Positions 35,419-42,882 are shown, counted from the first letter of the stretch. The stretch is DNA of 43,222 nt from Syntrophomonas sp. (GCA_016841875.1 JAENYG010000026.1:1-43222); one strand, 5' to 3'. Program-made: numbers and translations. The notes: generated by a model not told the origin, from the letters alone.

Positions 35419-37610
35419 CCAAAGAGAACTTAACGGCCAAAGCCGCTAGGCAGATGCTCAAAAGGGGTTGGCATTGTATTCCGCTTAAGCCTAAGGATAA
35501 AAAACCTGTAGAAGCTAAATGGCAAGAACGATTAATTACAGACGATGAAATAGATCAAGTTTTTTCTTCGGATCATAATATCGGTTTGCTGCTAGGGGAG
35601 CCTTCGGATTGGATTGTAGATATTGACTGTGACACACAGGAGGCGGTTACTGCTGCCAGCCTATTAATGCCGGATACAAAGCTCTCCTTCGGAAGAGAAA
35701 GTATTGGAAGAGCACATCTACTATATCGTTGCCAAAAAGTGCAGACATCTAAGTTTCAGGACCCTACTAAAGATAAGGACTCTACTATTTTGGAAATCAG
35801 AAGCACCGGCAGCCAGACTATGATTCCACCTTCAATCCATCCGCAAGGTGAAGCAGTGACTTGGATGGGCAAGGGTAAACCCAAAGAACTATCAAAGGTG
35901 GAGCTGGTGAAAGCAGCCAGGCTTACAGCGGCAGCCGCTCTTTTAGCAAGGCATTGGCCTAAGTCTGGGGCTCGGCAAGATGCTGCGCTACACCTTTCCG
36001 GTGCTCTGGCTCATGCCGGGTGGGGAATTGATGAAATTAAAAAATTTATTGAAGCCATAATACAAGCCGCCGGTGATGAGGAAGCAGATATGCGCCTTAA
36101 GGCGGTGGGCTACGCTTTAGACAAGCTGGAAAAAGGAATGCCTGTTAGTGGCTGGCCAAAGCTGGCCGGGATTATGGGGGATCAAGTTGTCGGCAAGGTA
36201 AGGGAGTGGATGGGCATAAGCTCAGCGGCTAGTGATTTTGGCAGCGGGATCTTTCGACGCACAGATACCGGAAATGCCGAACGCCTAGTGTTCCACCATG
36301 GAGAAGAAATGCGTTATTGCTACCAACTTGGTAAATGGCTTATCTGGAACGGTAAAAGGTGGGAGCCGGATGATAGTGGTGGAATCTACCGAAAGGTCAA
36401 AGAGACTGTGCGGCTTATTGGGGCGGAGGCAATGCAAATATATGATGAAAATGAACGCCGGGCTATGCTCAAATGGGCTATTACTTCTGAATCCCGCTCC
36501 CGTCAAAAAGATGCGATCACACTGGCTGAAAGCCATCTACCGGTGGCTCAAAGTCAGTTGGACATTGAACCGTGGCTCCTAAATGTTCAAAACGGAACTT
36601 TAGATTTAAAAACCGGAGTACTGATGCCCCACAGTAAAGAACAGATGTTAACTAAGATCTGCCCGGTTGCTTACAAAGACACTAACAGCGAGTTATGGGA
36701 CAACTTCCTAAAAAGGGTGCTACCAGATATTGAAGTAAGGGATTTTGTCCAGCGGGCAGTGGGCTACAGCTTAACTGGGGATTGTGGCGAAGAGGTGTTA
36801 TTTTTCCTCTATGGCACCGGGCGTAACGGCAAAAGTAAATTCATAGAAGCTATTCAATATGTTTTAGGGGATTACTCCAGTACCACCAGGCCAGAAGTAC
36901 TGATGGAGAAAAAACACGATACCATTCCGGTTGAACTGGCAGCTCTCAAAGGGGTGCGTTTTACCAGCACTGTGGAGACCGGTTACGGCCAGCGATTTGC
37001 TGAGAGCTTAATTAAACAAATAACTGGTGGCGATGAGCTGCAAGTGCGCTTTATGCGACAAGATCCCTTTAGTTACAAGCCCCAGTTTAAGATCTGGTTG
37101 GCCAGTAACAACAAGCCAGATATCCGGGGCCGAGATCAAGGTATCTGGTCAAGGATTATGTTGATCCCTTTTACGGTGATGATTCCTCCCAAAGAACGAG
37201 ATAAGCAGCTGGGGGAAAAGCTCAAAAAAGAAGGCGAGGCTATTCTTACTTGGGCGGTCAAAGGGTGCCTTGCCTGGCAGAAGGAAGGGCTTAACCCACC
37301 GGAACAAGTGCTGGAAGCAGTTAGTGAATATCAGGATGAGACCGATCGGTTAAGTGGTTTTTTTGAAGATTGTTGCAGCTTAAATCCCTTAGCCAAGACA
37401 ACTACCAAAGATTTATACAGTGCTTATGAAATGTGGTGTGAGGATAATGGTGAAGCGCCGGTAAGAAAGAATACCTTTACCAAAATGTTAAGAGAGCGGG
37501 GTTATGAAAGTATTCGTATCGGACACGAAGGTGCCAGAGGTTGGGCTGGGATTAAACTGGGCAAGAAAACCCAAACAGGAACTGGTGAAGTTTTTGATAT
37601 TTTAACTTGA
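35415..37610 (+). CDS. Phage primase-polymerase/D5-type helicase (P4 family)
   Basis: This 731-residue replication protein combines several domains. A PrimPol domain at the N-terminus (WHCIPLKPKDKKPV, GLLLGEPSDWIVDIDCD with the metal-binding acidic pair near 69-72, STGSQTMIPPSIHP) is followed by a D5 N-terminal domain (DIEPWLLNVQNGTLDLKTG). A superfamily 3 helicase comes next, with Walker A LYGTGRNGKSKF near 467-478 and IWLASNNKPDIRGRDQGIW. The C-terminus has a winged-helix type end (YSAYEMWCEDNGEAPVRKN). It would prime and unwind phage DNA. The putative iteron array begins at its stop codon. Confidence 0.93.
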   Translation: MTKENLTAKAARQMLKRGWHCIPLKPKDKKPVEAKWQERLITDDEIDQVFSSDHNIGLLLGEPSDWIVDIDCDTQEAVTAASLLMPDTKLSFGRESIGRAHLLYRCQKVQTSKFQDPTKDKDSTILEIRSTGSQTMIPPSIHPQGEAVTWMGKGKPKELSKVELVKAARLTAAAALLARHWPKSGARQDAALHLSGALAHAGWGIDEIKKFIEAIIQAAGDEEADMRLKAVGYALDKLEKGMPVSGWPKLAGIMGDQVVGKVREWMGISSAASDFGSGIFRRTDTGNAERLVFHHGEEMRYCYQLGKWLIWNGKRWEPDDSGGIYRKVKETVRLIGAEAMQIYDENERRAMLKWAITSESRSRQKDAITLAESHLPVAQSQLDIEPWLLNVQNGTLDLKTGVLMPHSKEQMLTKICPVAYKDTNSELWDNFLKRVLPDIEVRDFVQRAVGYSLTGDCGEEVLFFLYGTGRNGKSKFIEAIQYVLGDYSSTTRPEVLMEKKHDTIPVELAALKGVRFTSTVETGYGQRFAESLIKQITGGDELQVRFMRQDPFSYKPQFKIWLASNNKPDIRGRDQGIWSRIMLIPFTVMIPPKERDKQLGEKLKKEGEAILTWAVKGCLAWQKEGLNPPEQVLEAVSEYQDETDRLSGFFEDCCSLNPLAKTTTKDLYSAYEMWCEDNGEAPVRKNTFTKMLRERGYESIRIGHEGARGWAGIKLGKKTQTGTGEVFDILT

Positions 37611-38027
37611 GTCAGCAGGTGTCAGCCGACAGGGTGGGCGCAGAAATGAGAAATATAGTTTAGCTTAAAATTTTGTGGGTTTAACACGACGTAAGGTGTC
37701 AGCTATGTCAGCAGACAGAGGGAAAGGTAAATGAGGGTTATGTTTTATAACGAGAGAAATGGAAATGAACTCGGCAAAAAGAGTCAGCAAGTGTCAGTTT
37801 TACATCCCAAAATCAGTAAAATGCTGACTGGCTGACGCCAACTGACCGAAATCCCTATATACCTCTTGTAAAGTTATTTTTCTATAGATTAATAGTAAAA
37901 AATGAGTCAGTAGGTGTCAGTAGTCAGCATAAAAAAACCTGACCGAACTGACATAAAAAATAGGATTGATGTTATTAGTTAACCATTGGGCAGTTTAACA
38001 TGACGAAAGGTGTCAGCAGGTGTCAGC
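37611..38027. repeat. GTCAG iteron-like array, possible replication origin
   Basis: In about 417 bases with almost no coding, GTCAGC or GTCAGT recurs many times. Direct copies begin at 37,611, 37,621, 37,698, 37,707, 37,783, 37,793, 37,906, 37,916, 37,923, 38,012 and 38,022. Inverted copies (GCTGAC or ACTGAC) begin at 37,823, 37,831, 37,841 and 37,947. Pairs are often 10 bases apart, about one helical turn (form GTCAGYAGGTGTCAG). A 25-base unit at 37,679-37,703 recurs at 37,993-38,017 with 23 matches. An AT-rich stretch (37,855-37,905) lies between the blocks. The layout fits initiator binding next to a primase-helicase gene; a regulatory array is also possible. Confidence 0.7.
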
Positions 38028-38045
38028 AGGAAGGCGGTGTTTATA

Positions 38046-38324
38046 TTGAGGGAGCGAGAGATAGAAATCAGATTGAAAGAAGAAGTGAAACGAGCGGGAG
38101 GCTTAGCCTTAAAATTTATTTCCCCTGGAACAGCGGGGGTGCCGGATAGAATTGTGCTTCTCCCCAGTAAAGAGGTAATTTTTGTGGAACTTAAGGCACC
38201 GGAGGAACGATTGAGACCCCTACAGCTTAAAAGGAAAGAGCAGCTAAGGAAATTAGGCTTTAAGGTTTATGTTATAGATTCTGTTCAGGCGGTGAGTGCT
38301 TTTATGAGGGAGGTGGTGGGATGA
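38046..38324 (+). CDS. VRR-NUC domain nuclease
   Basis: This small phage nuclease has the VRR-NUC fold, a PD-(D/E)xK subgroup that includes Holliday-junction and flap nucleases. LKFISPGTAGVPDRIVLLP carries the conserved Pro-Asp, and VIFVELKAPEERLRPLQ carries the E-x-K part and the following Gln. The frame is open from 38,010, but TTG 38,046 after AAGGCGG gives the normal MREREIEIRLKEEV start (92 residues). It overlaps the helicase start by four bases. Upstream it abuts the iteron array. Confidence 0.88.
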   Translation: MREREIEIRLKEEVKRAGGLALKFISPGTAGVPDRIVLLPSKEVIFVELKAPEERLRPLQLKRKEQLRKLGFKVYVIDSVQAVSAFMREVVG

Positions 38325-39673
38325 AATATAACGCCCATAATTATCAGGATTATGCCTCAAAATTCATCTTAAATCAAAAGGCGGTAGCAATATTTCTGGA
38401 ATGTGGCATGGGTAAAACCGTGATTACTTTAACAGCTATTGCAGAACTTTTGCATAACTATTTTGAGATAATCCGGGTATTGGTCATTGCTCCCCTTCGG
38501 GTTGGTATGGTGTGGGAAGAGGAAGTCAAAAAGTGGGATCACCTAAACCACTTGCGCATTGCCAAAGTACTGGGTACAGAAAAAGAGCGTATCCAAGCCT
38601 TAAACTCCACAGCCGACATCTACGTGATAAATAGGGAAAACACAAAGTGGTTAGTTGATTATTACAAGAAAAACTGGCCTTTCGATATGGTGGTGTTAGA
38701 CGAGCTATCCAGTTTTAAATCTCCTAAAGCCCAACGATTTAAGGCCCTACGCAAAGTGCGACCTTTTGTTAAGCGAGTAGTGGGTTTAACCGGCACTCCG
38801 GCTCCTAACGGACTAATTGATCTGTGGTCGCAGGTTTACCTTTTAGATAGCGGGCAGCGGCTGGGAAAAACCTTAACCGGTTACCGGGAACGTTACTTCT
38901 TGCCCGATAAACGCAATCATAACATCATCTTCACCTACAAGCTGAAAGAAGGTGCCGAAAAAGCAATTTACAATAAACTTTCCGACATCTGCATCAGTAT
39001 GAAAAGCGGCGATTACTTAAATATCCCGGCCCGCATAGATAACATAGTGCCGGTGCAGCTACCGAACAAGGTGATGGAGAAATACCAGCAGTTGGAGCGG
39101 GATTTAATACTACCGTTAATAGATGGTGATGTAGTAGCCGGGAGTGCAGCAGTTTTGGCCAACAAGCTTTTACAGACTACCGGCGGAGCGGTTTATGACG
39201 AAGATGGCGGAGTGCAAGAGATCCATGATGAGAAGCTTGATGCCCTGGAGGATTTAATCGAAGCGGCCAATGGCAAGCCGGTGCTGGTTTACTATTCTTA
39301 CCGACATGACTCGGAGAGGATTCAAAAACGTCTGGACTGCCGGGTGCTGGATAAACCAGAAGACATTGAGGATTGGAACAAAGGCGAAGTACCAGTGATG
39401 CTTGCCCACCCTGCTTCAGCAGGTCACGGCTTGAATTTACAGGACGGCGGAAGTACTATCATCTGGTTTGGACTGCCATGGAGTTTGGAATTGTACCAGC
39501 AGGCCAATGCCCGTATCCACCGTCAGGGTCAAAAAGACACAGTGGTAGTTCATCATTTAGTGGCTAAAAAAACTATAGATGAAGATGTAATGCAGGTGCT
39601 GGCTAACAAGGAAGCTGGTCAAGAGGCTTTGTTACGAGCAGTTAAAGCCAGAATTAATCAGGAGGTGGGGTAA
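38321..39673 (+). CDS. Phage SNF2-type superfamily 2 helicase
   Basis: This 450-residue protein has Walker A ECGMGKTV (27-34), VLVIAPLRVG, Walker B MVVLDELSSFKSP (about 123-135), GLTGTPAPNGLIDLW, and the C-terminal SNF2 helicase block HPASAGHGLNLQDGG with LYQQANARIHRQGQ (near 395-408). It is shorter than chromatin SNF2 enzymes, as is usual in phage replication modules next to VRR-NUC. It overlaps the VRR-NUC stop, and the next small gene begins two bases after its end. Confidence 0.93.
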   Translation: MKYNAHNYQDYASKFILNQKAVAIFLECGMGKTVITLTAIAELLHNYFEIIRVLVIAPLRVGMVWEEEVKKWDHLNHLRIAKVLGTEKERIQALNSTADIYVINRENTKWLVDYYKKNWPFDMVVLDELSSFKSPKAQRFKALRKVRPFVKRVVGLTGTPAPNGLIDLWSQVYLLDSGQRLGKTLTGYRERYFLPDKRNHNIIFTYKLKEGAEKAIYNKLSDICISMKSGDYLNIPARIDNIVPVQLPNKVMEKYQQLERDLILPLIDGDVVAGSAAVLANKLLQTTGGAVYDEDGGVQEIHDEKLDALEDLIEAANGKPVLVYYSYRHDSERIQKRLDCRVLDKPEDIEDWNKGEVPVMLAHPASAGHGLNLQDGGSTIIWFGLPWSLELYQQANARIHRQGQKDTVVVHHLVAKKTIDEDVMQVLANKEAGQEALLRAVKARINQEVG

Positions 39674-39675
39674 CC

Positions 39676-39867
39676 ATGAAAGACTGCTTTGCTTATAAAC
39701 GAAATAGCTGCATAGCCTTAAAAGTAAAACAATGTGAAGGCTGCAGTTTCTATAAAACCAAGGAGCAATATTTACTGGACCAAGAGAAGGCATTGGAGAG
39801 AATTCGAGGTTTAGATGCTAGGAAGCAAAAACACATCTTTGAAAAGTATTACAAGATGGAGGTGTAA
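39676..39867 (+). CDS. Small Cys-rich phage protein, 63 aa
   Basis: The N-terminal part has four cysteines (C4, C12, C20, C23) in CFAYKRNSCIALKVKQCEGC, suggesting a small zinc-binding knuckle. A charged helix follows. The function is unknown, but genes like this recur after the SNF2 helicase in Bacillota phages. GGAGGTGGGG precedes the ATG. Confidence 0.75.
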   Translation: MKDCFAYKRNSCIALKVKQCEGCSFYKTKEQYLLDQEKALERIRGLDARKQKHIFEKYYKMEV

Positions 39868-39870
39868 AGC

Positions 39871-40311
39871 ATGGGCGCTAAGGAATATTTGTCTCAAGCC
39901 TTGTGGCTTGATCAAAGGATTAACAGCAAGCTGGAACTATTAGAAACTTTAAGAGTGTTGGCTATGAAGGTAAGTGTTAATCTTACAGAGGAAAAAGTGT
40001 CCGGTGGCATAAGTACAAAGAGCCATATGGAAAATACCATAGCCAAAATTGTGGATTTAGAAAAAGAAATTAATCGGGACATTAACCGGCTAGTGGGTAT
40101 CAAGGCAGAGATCATGGATACTATTAGCCAGGTGGACGATCCTATTTGCCAGCTGCTATTGGAAATGAGATATATTAACGGTTGGTCTTGGGAAGCTGTA
40201 GCCGGGGAATTAAGATTTGATAGAAGTTGGATTTCACGTTTGCACGGTAGTGCCTTAAAAGAAATCGAGGGAAAAATGAAACACGCATCAAAAAGCAACA
40301 AAAAGCAATAA
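39871..40311 (+). CDS. DUF1492-type phage sigma-like late regulator
   Basis: The protein starts with a long helix (KEYLSQALWLDQRINSKLEL) and a coiled coil (TIAKIVDLEKEINRDINRLV). It ends with an HTH of sigma region 4 type: LLEMRYINGWSWEAVAGELR, then FDRSWISRLHGSALKEIEGK. This is the layout of phage DUF1492/ArpU-like proteins that switch on late genes. GGAGGTG precedes the ATG by about seven bases. Its location at the end of the replication genes, just before the candidate ncRNA and the packaging-side genes, fits that role. Confidence 0.82.
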   Translation: MGAKEYLSQALWLDQRINSKLELLETLRVLAMKVSVNLTEEKVSGGISTKSHMENTIAKIVDLEKEINRDINRLVGIKAEIMDTISQVDDPICQLLLEMRYINGWSWEAVAGELRFDRSWISRLHGSALKEIEGKMKHASKSNKKQ

Positions 40312-40338
40312 AAACAACAAGAAGCAACAGCCAACCCG

Positions 40339-40347
40339 TGCTATACT
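40339..40347 (+). promoter_or_regulatory. Extended -10 promoter (TGCTATACT)
   Basis: TG-C-TATACT is a near-ideal extended -10 element. No clear -35 exists, the upstream bases being AAGAAG. Transcription would begin near 40,354 and run into the structured RNA and its terminator. It could also be the target of the sigma-like late regulator encoded just upstream. Confidence 0.55.
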
Positions 40348-40353
40348 ATAAAG

Positions 40354-40499
40354 TGTAATGGTATAGAAAATCAAGAACACCAGATGCTGTTTGAATAGGC
40401 CCTTTAGGGATAGATCGACCACGACTCCCGGGAAACGCAGCATTCTTGATATAGAGCCCTCAGGGATTAAATCCTGATTAAATCCTTAAGGGCTTTTTC
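40354..40499 (+). ncRNA. Candidate structured phage small RNA or leader
   Basis: Between an extended -10 and an intrinsic terminator lies about 145 bases without a gene. ATCAAGA (40,370-40,376) pairs with TCTTGAT (40,444-40,450), and ATGCTG (40,384-40,389) with CAGCAT (40,438-40,443). This stacked closing stem encloses a loop with a CCC-TTTA-GGG hairpin (40,400-40,409) and a CCCGGG palindrome. No similarity to a named RNA family is recognised. An antitermination or leader RNA for late transcription is one possibility. Confidence 0.55.
40455..40499 (+). terminator. Intrinsic terminator after the candidate ncRNA
   Basis: AGCCCT (40,455-40,460) pairs with AGGGCT (40,489-40,494). CAGG (40,461-40,464) and CCTG (40,473-40,476) make an inner pair. 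The stem is followed by a T run at 40,494-40,498. Confidence 0.7.
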
Positions 40500-40588
40500 T
40501 ATGCCCAAATTAAAAAAATATTAATAAAAGATTTATCTGATTGAAAAAGGATGGTTTTATTAGTATTGGGGGACTAAATAAAAATATT

Positions 40589-40630
40589 TTCGTGCTATAG
40601 GTTGATATGTTCGTGCAATATGCGCATAAT
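40589..40630 (+). promoter_or_regulatory. DinJ-type gene promoter with paired TTCGTGCWATA repeats
   Basis: TTGATA (40,602-40,607) and CATAAT (40,625-40,630) are separated by 17 bases. TTCGTGCTATA (40,589-40,599) and TTCGTGCAATA (40,610-40,620) are direct repeats 21 bases apart, two helical turns, lying over and before the promoter. They are plausible operator half-sites for the antitoxin. Confidence 0.55.
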
Positions 40631-40660
40631 ATAGCTACCTTTAGTAAGGGGATGATTGAA

Positions 40661-40939
40661 ATGGCCCGATCAACTACAAATATTAGCATTCGTATGGATG
40701 CAGAATTGAAAGCACAAGCAGATGCACTATTTGCGGAGTTAGGTATGAATATTTCAACTGCATTTAACATTTTTGTTCGCCAGTGCCTGCGTGAAGGAAG
40801 AATACCTTTTGAAATTGCTTTGAAGCGGCCAAATAGAGAAACTATTGAAGCAATGCTGGAGGTAGAAAGGATGGCAAAAGATCCGAATGTTAAAGGATAC
40901 GATAATTTGGATGAACTCTTTGCAGATCTAGAAAAATAG
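40661..40939 (+). CDS. RelB/DinJ-family antitoxin without an adjacent toxin
   Basis: The N-terminal ribbon-helix-helix segment, TTNISIRMDAELKAQADALF, is followed by AELGMNISTAFNIFVRQCLR and REGRIPFEIAL, the standard DinJ pattern. Such proteins repress their own promoter and neutralise a YafQ/RelE toxin. The frame opens at 40,607, but ATG 40,661 with AAGGGG nine bases before it is best (92 residues). No YafQ-like frame follows in the next 120 bases. It may be a phage-borne anti-toxin gene or a remnant of a pair. Confidence 0.88.
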   Translation: MARSTTNISIRMDAELKAQADALFAELGMNISTAFNIFVRQCLREGRIPFEIALKRPNRETIEAMLEVERMAKDPNVKGYDNLDELFADLEK

Positions 40940-41031
40940 GAGTATTGCACGGGATATATTTGTTGTCTAAAGGGGATTGCTGGTTAAGTAACTAAAAAAC
41001 CAATCTGTTATTAAATAATTCGAGCACTCTA

Positions 41032-41059
41032 TTGGAAACACACAAAGCTATTATAGAAT
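41032..41059 (+). promoter_or_regulatory. Possible promoter for the XRE gene
   Basis: TTGGAA (41,032-41,037) and TAGAAT (41,054-41,059) are 16 bases apart. Transcription would begin just before the G8 tract at 41,068-41,075. Confidence 0.35.
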
Positions 41060-41096
41060 ATGTTTGAGGGGGGGGCTACCCACGACAAATATAAAC

Positions 41097-41435
41097 TTGG
41101 CGAGTAAGAAATTTAAAGAGTTAAGAGAATACAACAAATTGAGCCAATCACAAATAGCTGAGTTTTTAAATATTGATCAAAGTTATATTTCAAAATTTGA
41201 AACAGGCGAACGGAAAATCGGGGTAGATATCTTAGAAAAAGCCTGCAATCTATTTGGTTGTACTTTGAAATATTTTGAAGATGAAAATGAAGAATATACA
41301 CCAATGTCAATTGCTTTTCGGCCAAACAGCTTACAGAAAGAGGATTTAGAAGCGATCGCTGAAATAAATAAAATAGCATTAAATATGGCTTTTATGAATT
41401 CAATTCTCAAAGAGAACGGCGAGGTTGAAGGATAG
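41097..41435 (+). CDS. XRE-family helix-turn-helix regulator, start uncertain
   Basis: The HTH domain reads FKELREYNKLSQSQIAEFLN, then IDQSYISKFETGERKIGVDI and LEKACNLFGCTLKYFED, a typical XRE/Cro-like fold. The C-terminal tail (FRPNSLQKEDLEAIAEINKI) has no recognised domain. TTG 41,097 gives 112 residues. The frame is open back to TTG 41,064. GAGGGGGGGG (41,066-41,075) would be the ribosome site, but only ACG 41,082 sits at normal spacing from it. ATG 41,060 lies one base out of frame across the run of eight G. Expression may therefore depend on tract length. Confidence 0.8.
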   Translation: MASKKFKELREYNKLSQSQIAEFLNIDQSYISKFETGERKIGVDILEKACNLFGCTLKYFEDENEEYTPMSIAFRPNSLQKEDLEAIAEINKIALNMAFMNSILKENGEVEG

Positions 41436-41439
41436 ATTA

Positions 41440-41510
41440 GCCCAGCATTTGGTTGGGCACACTGATTTCCTAGGGTGGTTTTAGGCCACCCACCTAATTT
41501 AATATAGAAA
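41440..41510 (+). other. Two hairpins after the XRE gene
   Basis: GCCCA (41,440-41,444) pairs with TGGGC (41,454-41,458). GGGTGG (41,473-41,478) pairs with CCACCC (41,486-41,491) across a 7-base loop. Together with the terminator that follows they form a three-hairpin non-coding segment upstream of the Cys-rich and HNH genes. Confidence 0.5.
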
Positions 41511-41549
41511 AGCTCTGAAACATTTAATTTGTTATCAGGGCTTTTTTTT
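41511..41549 (+). terminator. Intrinsic terminator
   Basis: AGCTCTGA (41,511-41,518) pairs with TCAGGGCT (41,535-41,542) with one T-G wobble. The last T of the stem begins an eight-T run (41,542-41,549). Confidence 0.85.
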
Positions 41550-41574
41550 ATGCCTAAAACGGGGGAGGTGTCTT

Positions 41575-41799
41575 ATGAAAATCAAATGTATATCCTGTCG
41601 CTTTGCTACTATTGATGAATCAGCCAGCGATAGGGATTGGAAAGCTTATGAATGCAGCAATCCAGAAAGCGAGTATCATAAATCCTTAATTAATATATCC
41701 GAGGACGGTAATAAACATAAACGGATCTCTTGGTCTGGTTGCAAGCATGGGGAGAGGAGGGCAAAAGCCGATGCCTCGGAAACCAAAAACTATCTGTAG
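41575..41799 (+). CDS. Small Cys-rich phage protein, 74 aa
   Basis: The protein has four cysteines, CISCRF near the start, then ECSNP and SGCKHGE, so a zinc-ribbon-like fold is likely. Genes of this form are common just before HNH genes in Bacillota prophages; the function is unknown. GGGGGAGGTG precedes the ATG. Its 3' end overlaps the HNH start by 29 bases in another frame. Confidence 0.75.
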   Translation: MKIKCISCRFATIDESASDRDWKAYECSNPESEYHKSLINISEDGNKHKRISWSGCKHGERRAKADASETKNYL

Positions 41800-42121
41800 T
41801 TATCCCGGGTGCCAGACATTAACTTATGACAGGTACTGTGAGGTACATAAAAAGAAAGTAGCAAAAGAACAAAACCTTAAAAGCTCCAAGCTCTATACTT
41901 ACCAATGGCGAAAGGCCAGTAAGCAATTTCTAAAAGAGCATCCACTTTGTGTTCATTGTCAAAAAGAAGGAAGGCTTACTCCGGCAACAGAGGTGGACCA
42001 TATCATTCCCCACGGCGGGAACAGAAAACTTTTCTGGGACAGAAAGAACTGGCAGCCCCTTTGTAAAAGTTGTCACAGTAAAAAAACTGCTGAAGAAGAT
42101 GGCGGCTTTGGAAATATTTAG
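41771..42121 (+). CDS. HNH endonuclease
   Basis: This phage HNH nuclease, usually encoded next to the terminase, assists cos cleavage and packaging. The core is CVHCQKEGRLTPATEVDHII, then PHGGNRKLFWDRKNWQPLCK and SCHSKKT. It contains the catalytic DH pair, the Asn in KNWQPLC, and the C-x2-C pairs that hold a structural zinc. N-terminal CSYPGC with YCEVH adds a second zinc site. The frame opens at 41,747, but ATG 41,771 with GAGGAGGG about nine bases upstream is preferred (116 residues). No terminase gene follows inside the window. Confidence 0.9.
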   Translation: MPRKPKTICSYPGCQTLTYDRYCEVHKKKVAKEQNLKSSKLYTYQWRKASKQFLKEHPLCVHCQKEGRLTPATEVDHIIPHGGNRKLFWDRKNWQPLCKSCHSKKTAEEDGGFGNI

Positions 42122-42138
42122 AAAGGACTAACTTAGCA

Positions 42139-42432
42139 TTACTTCATATATCTTTTTAGTTCTTTATAAAAGTTTTCCCTAGTGCCAGCCATGATGATGA
42201 CTACCATTTCGCCATTTTCGAGTTGAGATATCCTATAGGCAAGCTCATAATTGGTACGATTATAGTAAATATCGAGGCTGTAAATACCTTTTAGATCGCC
42301 AGATTTGGCGTCTCCTATTTGGGGATTTGTTCTTATACTTACAATTGCTTCCTTGAATGAATTCTTTAGCTGCTTGTCTTTAAGCTTTTTAAAATACTTT
42401 TCTGCCATTGGGGTATAGACTACAGGAAGCAT
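42139..42432 (-). CDS. RelE/ParE-superfamily toxin
   Basis: This 97-residue protein has the RelE/ParE fold pattern. VVYTPMAEKYFKKLKDKQLK forms the N-terminal strand and helices, followed by SGDLKGIYSLDIYYNRTNYE and LAYRI as central strands, then VVIIMAGTRENFYKELKRY. RelE-type toxins cut mRNA on the ribosome; ParE types poison gyrase. The C-terminal GTRENFYKELKRY favours the RelE/HigB side but does not decide it. It starts two bases after the AbrB-type antitoxin stop, on the - strand, against the direction of the phage genes. Confidence 0.88.
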   Translation of the reverse strand: MLPVVYTPMAEKYFKKLKDKQLKNSFKEAIVSIRTNPQIGDAKSGDLKGIYSLDIYYNRTNYELAYRISQLENGEMVVIIMAGTRENFYKELKRYMK

Positions 42433-42434
42433 TA

Positions 42435-42788
42435 TTAAGCCTCCGTTTCTTCATCGCCAAAGATATCGTCTGTTGGATCTATATAATTTACAGAGGCTGC
42501 CTTTGCAATTTCATCAGCTTCTTCGATTAACTTTTCAACAGCAGGCCTAACTTTACGATTGGCTTTTTTAAACTCGGTTAATAGTTTTTCACCTGAAAAA
42601 CCTTGCTCGATTAGATCTTGTAAGATCTCCTCAGCAAAAGCGGGATCTTCTTTTTTTACGGGCAAAAGGATTAACATATCCTTAGAATAAATACAGTCAA
42701 GCTCTTTATCTAAACCTAAGGAATCAAAATATTTTGCGGGGATAGTGATCTGTCTTTTACTGGAGATATTAATCCGGCGTTTTTCCAT
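42435..42788 (-). CDS. AbrB/MazE-type antitoxin
   Basis: The N-terminal swapped-hairpin AbrB domain reads RRINISSKRQITIPAKYFDS, then LGLDKELDCIYSKDMLILLP. A long helical, acidic C-terminal tail would bind the toxin. Two starts have good ribosome sites. ATG 42,788 follows AGGAG by eight bases (117 residues). ATG 42,824 follows AAAGGAG by nine and adds twelve residues. The shorter form fits the AbrB domain best. An AbrB-type antitoxin with a RelE-type toxin is a mixed pairing known in some loci. Confidence 0.87.
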   Translation of the reverse strand: MEKRRINISSKRQITIPAKYFDSLGLDKELDCIYSKDMLILLPVKKEDPAFAEEILQDLIEQGFSGEKLLTEFKKANRKVRPAVEKLIEEADEIAKAASVNYIDPTDDIFGDEETEA

Positions 42789-42854
42789 TTGTCCATCTCC
42801 TGCATTTATATTTGTTGTTAACATTATTTTATGCTCCTTTCAACTAAAAATGCA

Positions 42855-42882
42855 TAAGTAAGGAAACAAAGTTCCTTACTTA
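42855..42882 (-). promoter_or_regulatory. 11-6-11 palindrome, operator of the toxin-antitoxin pair
   Basis: TAAGTAAGGAA (42,855-42,865) and TTCCTTACTTA (42,872-42,882) are perfect inverted repeats with a six-base spacer. They cover the expected transcription start (near 42,877) of the - strand promoter. This is where an AbrB-type antitoxin would bind to repress its own operon. Confidence 0.7.

Noticed and set aside
37611-38027. The repeat array considered as a CRISPR array
   Set aside because: Repeats are short, irregularly spaced and in both orientations, with no uniform spacers and no cas genes nearby.
40501-40524. A seven-codon frame starting ATGCCC just after the ncRNA terminator, echoed by ATGCC after the other two terminators
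   Set aside because: The three following sequences differ in frame and length and no peptide is conserved, so the similarity is probably chance.
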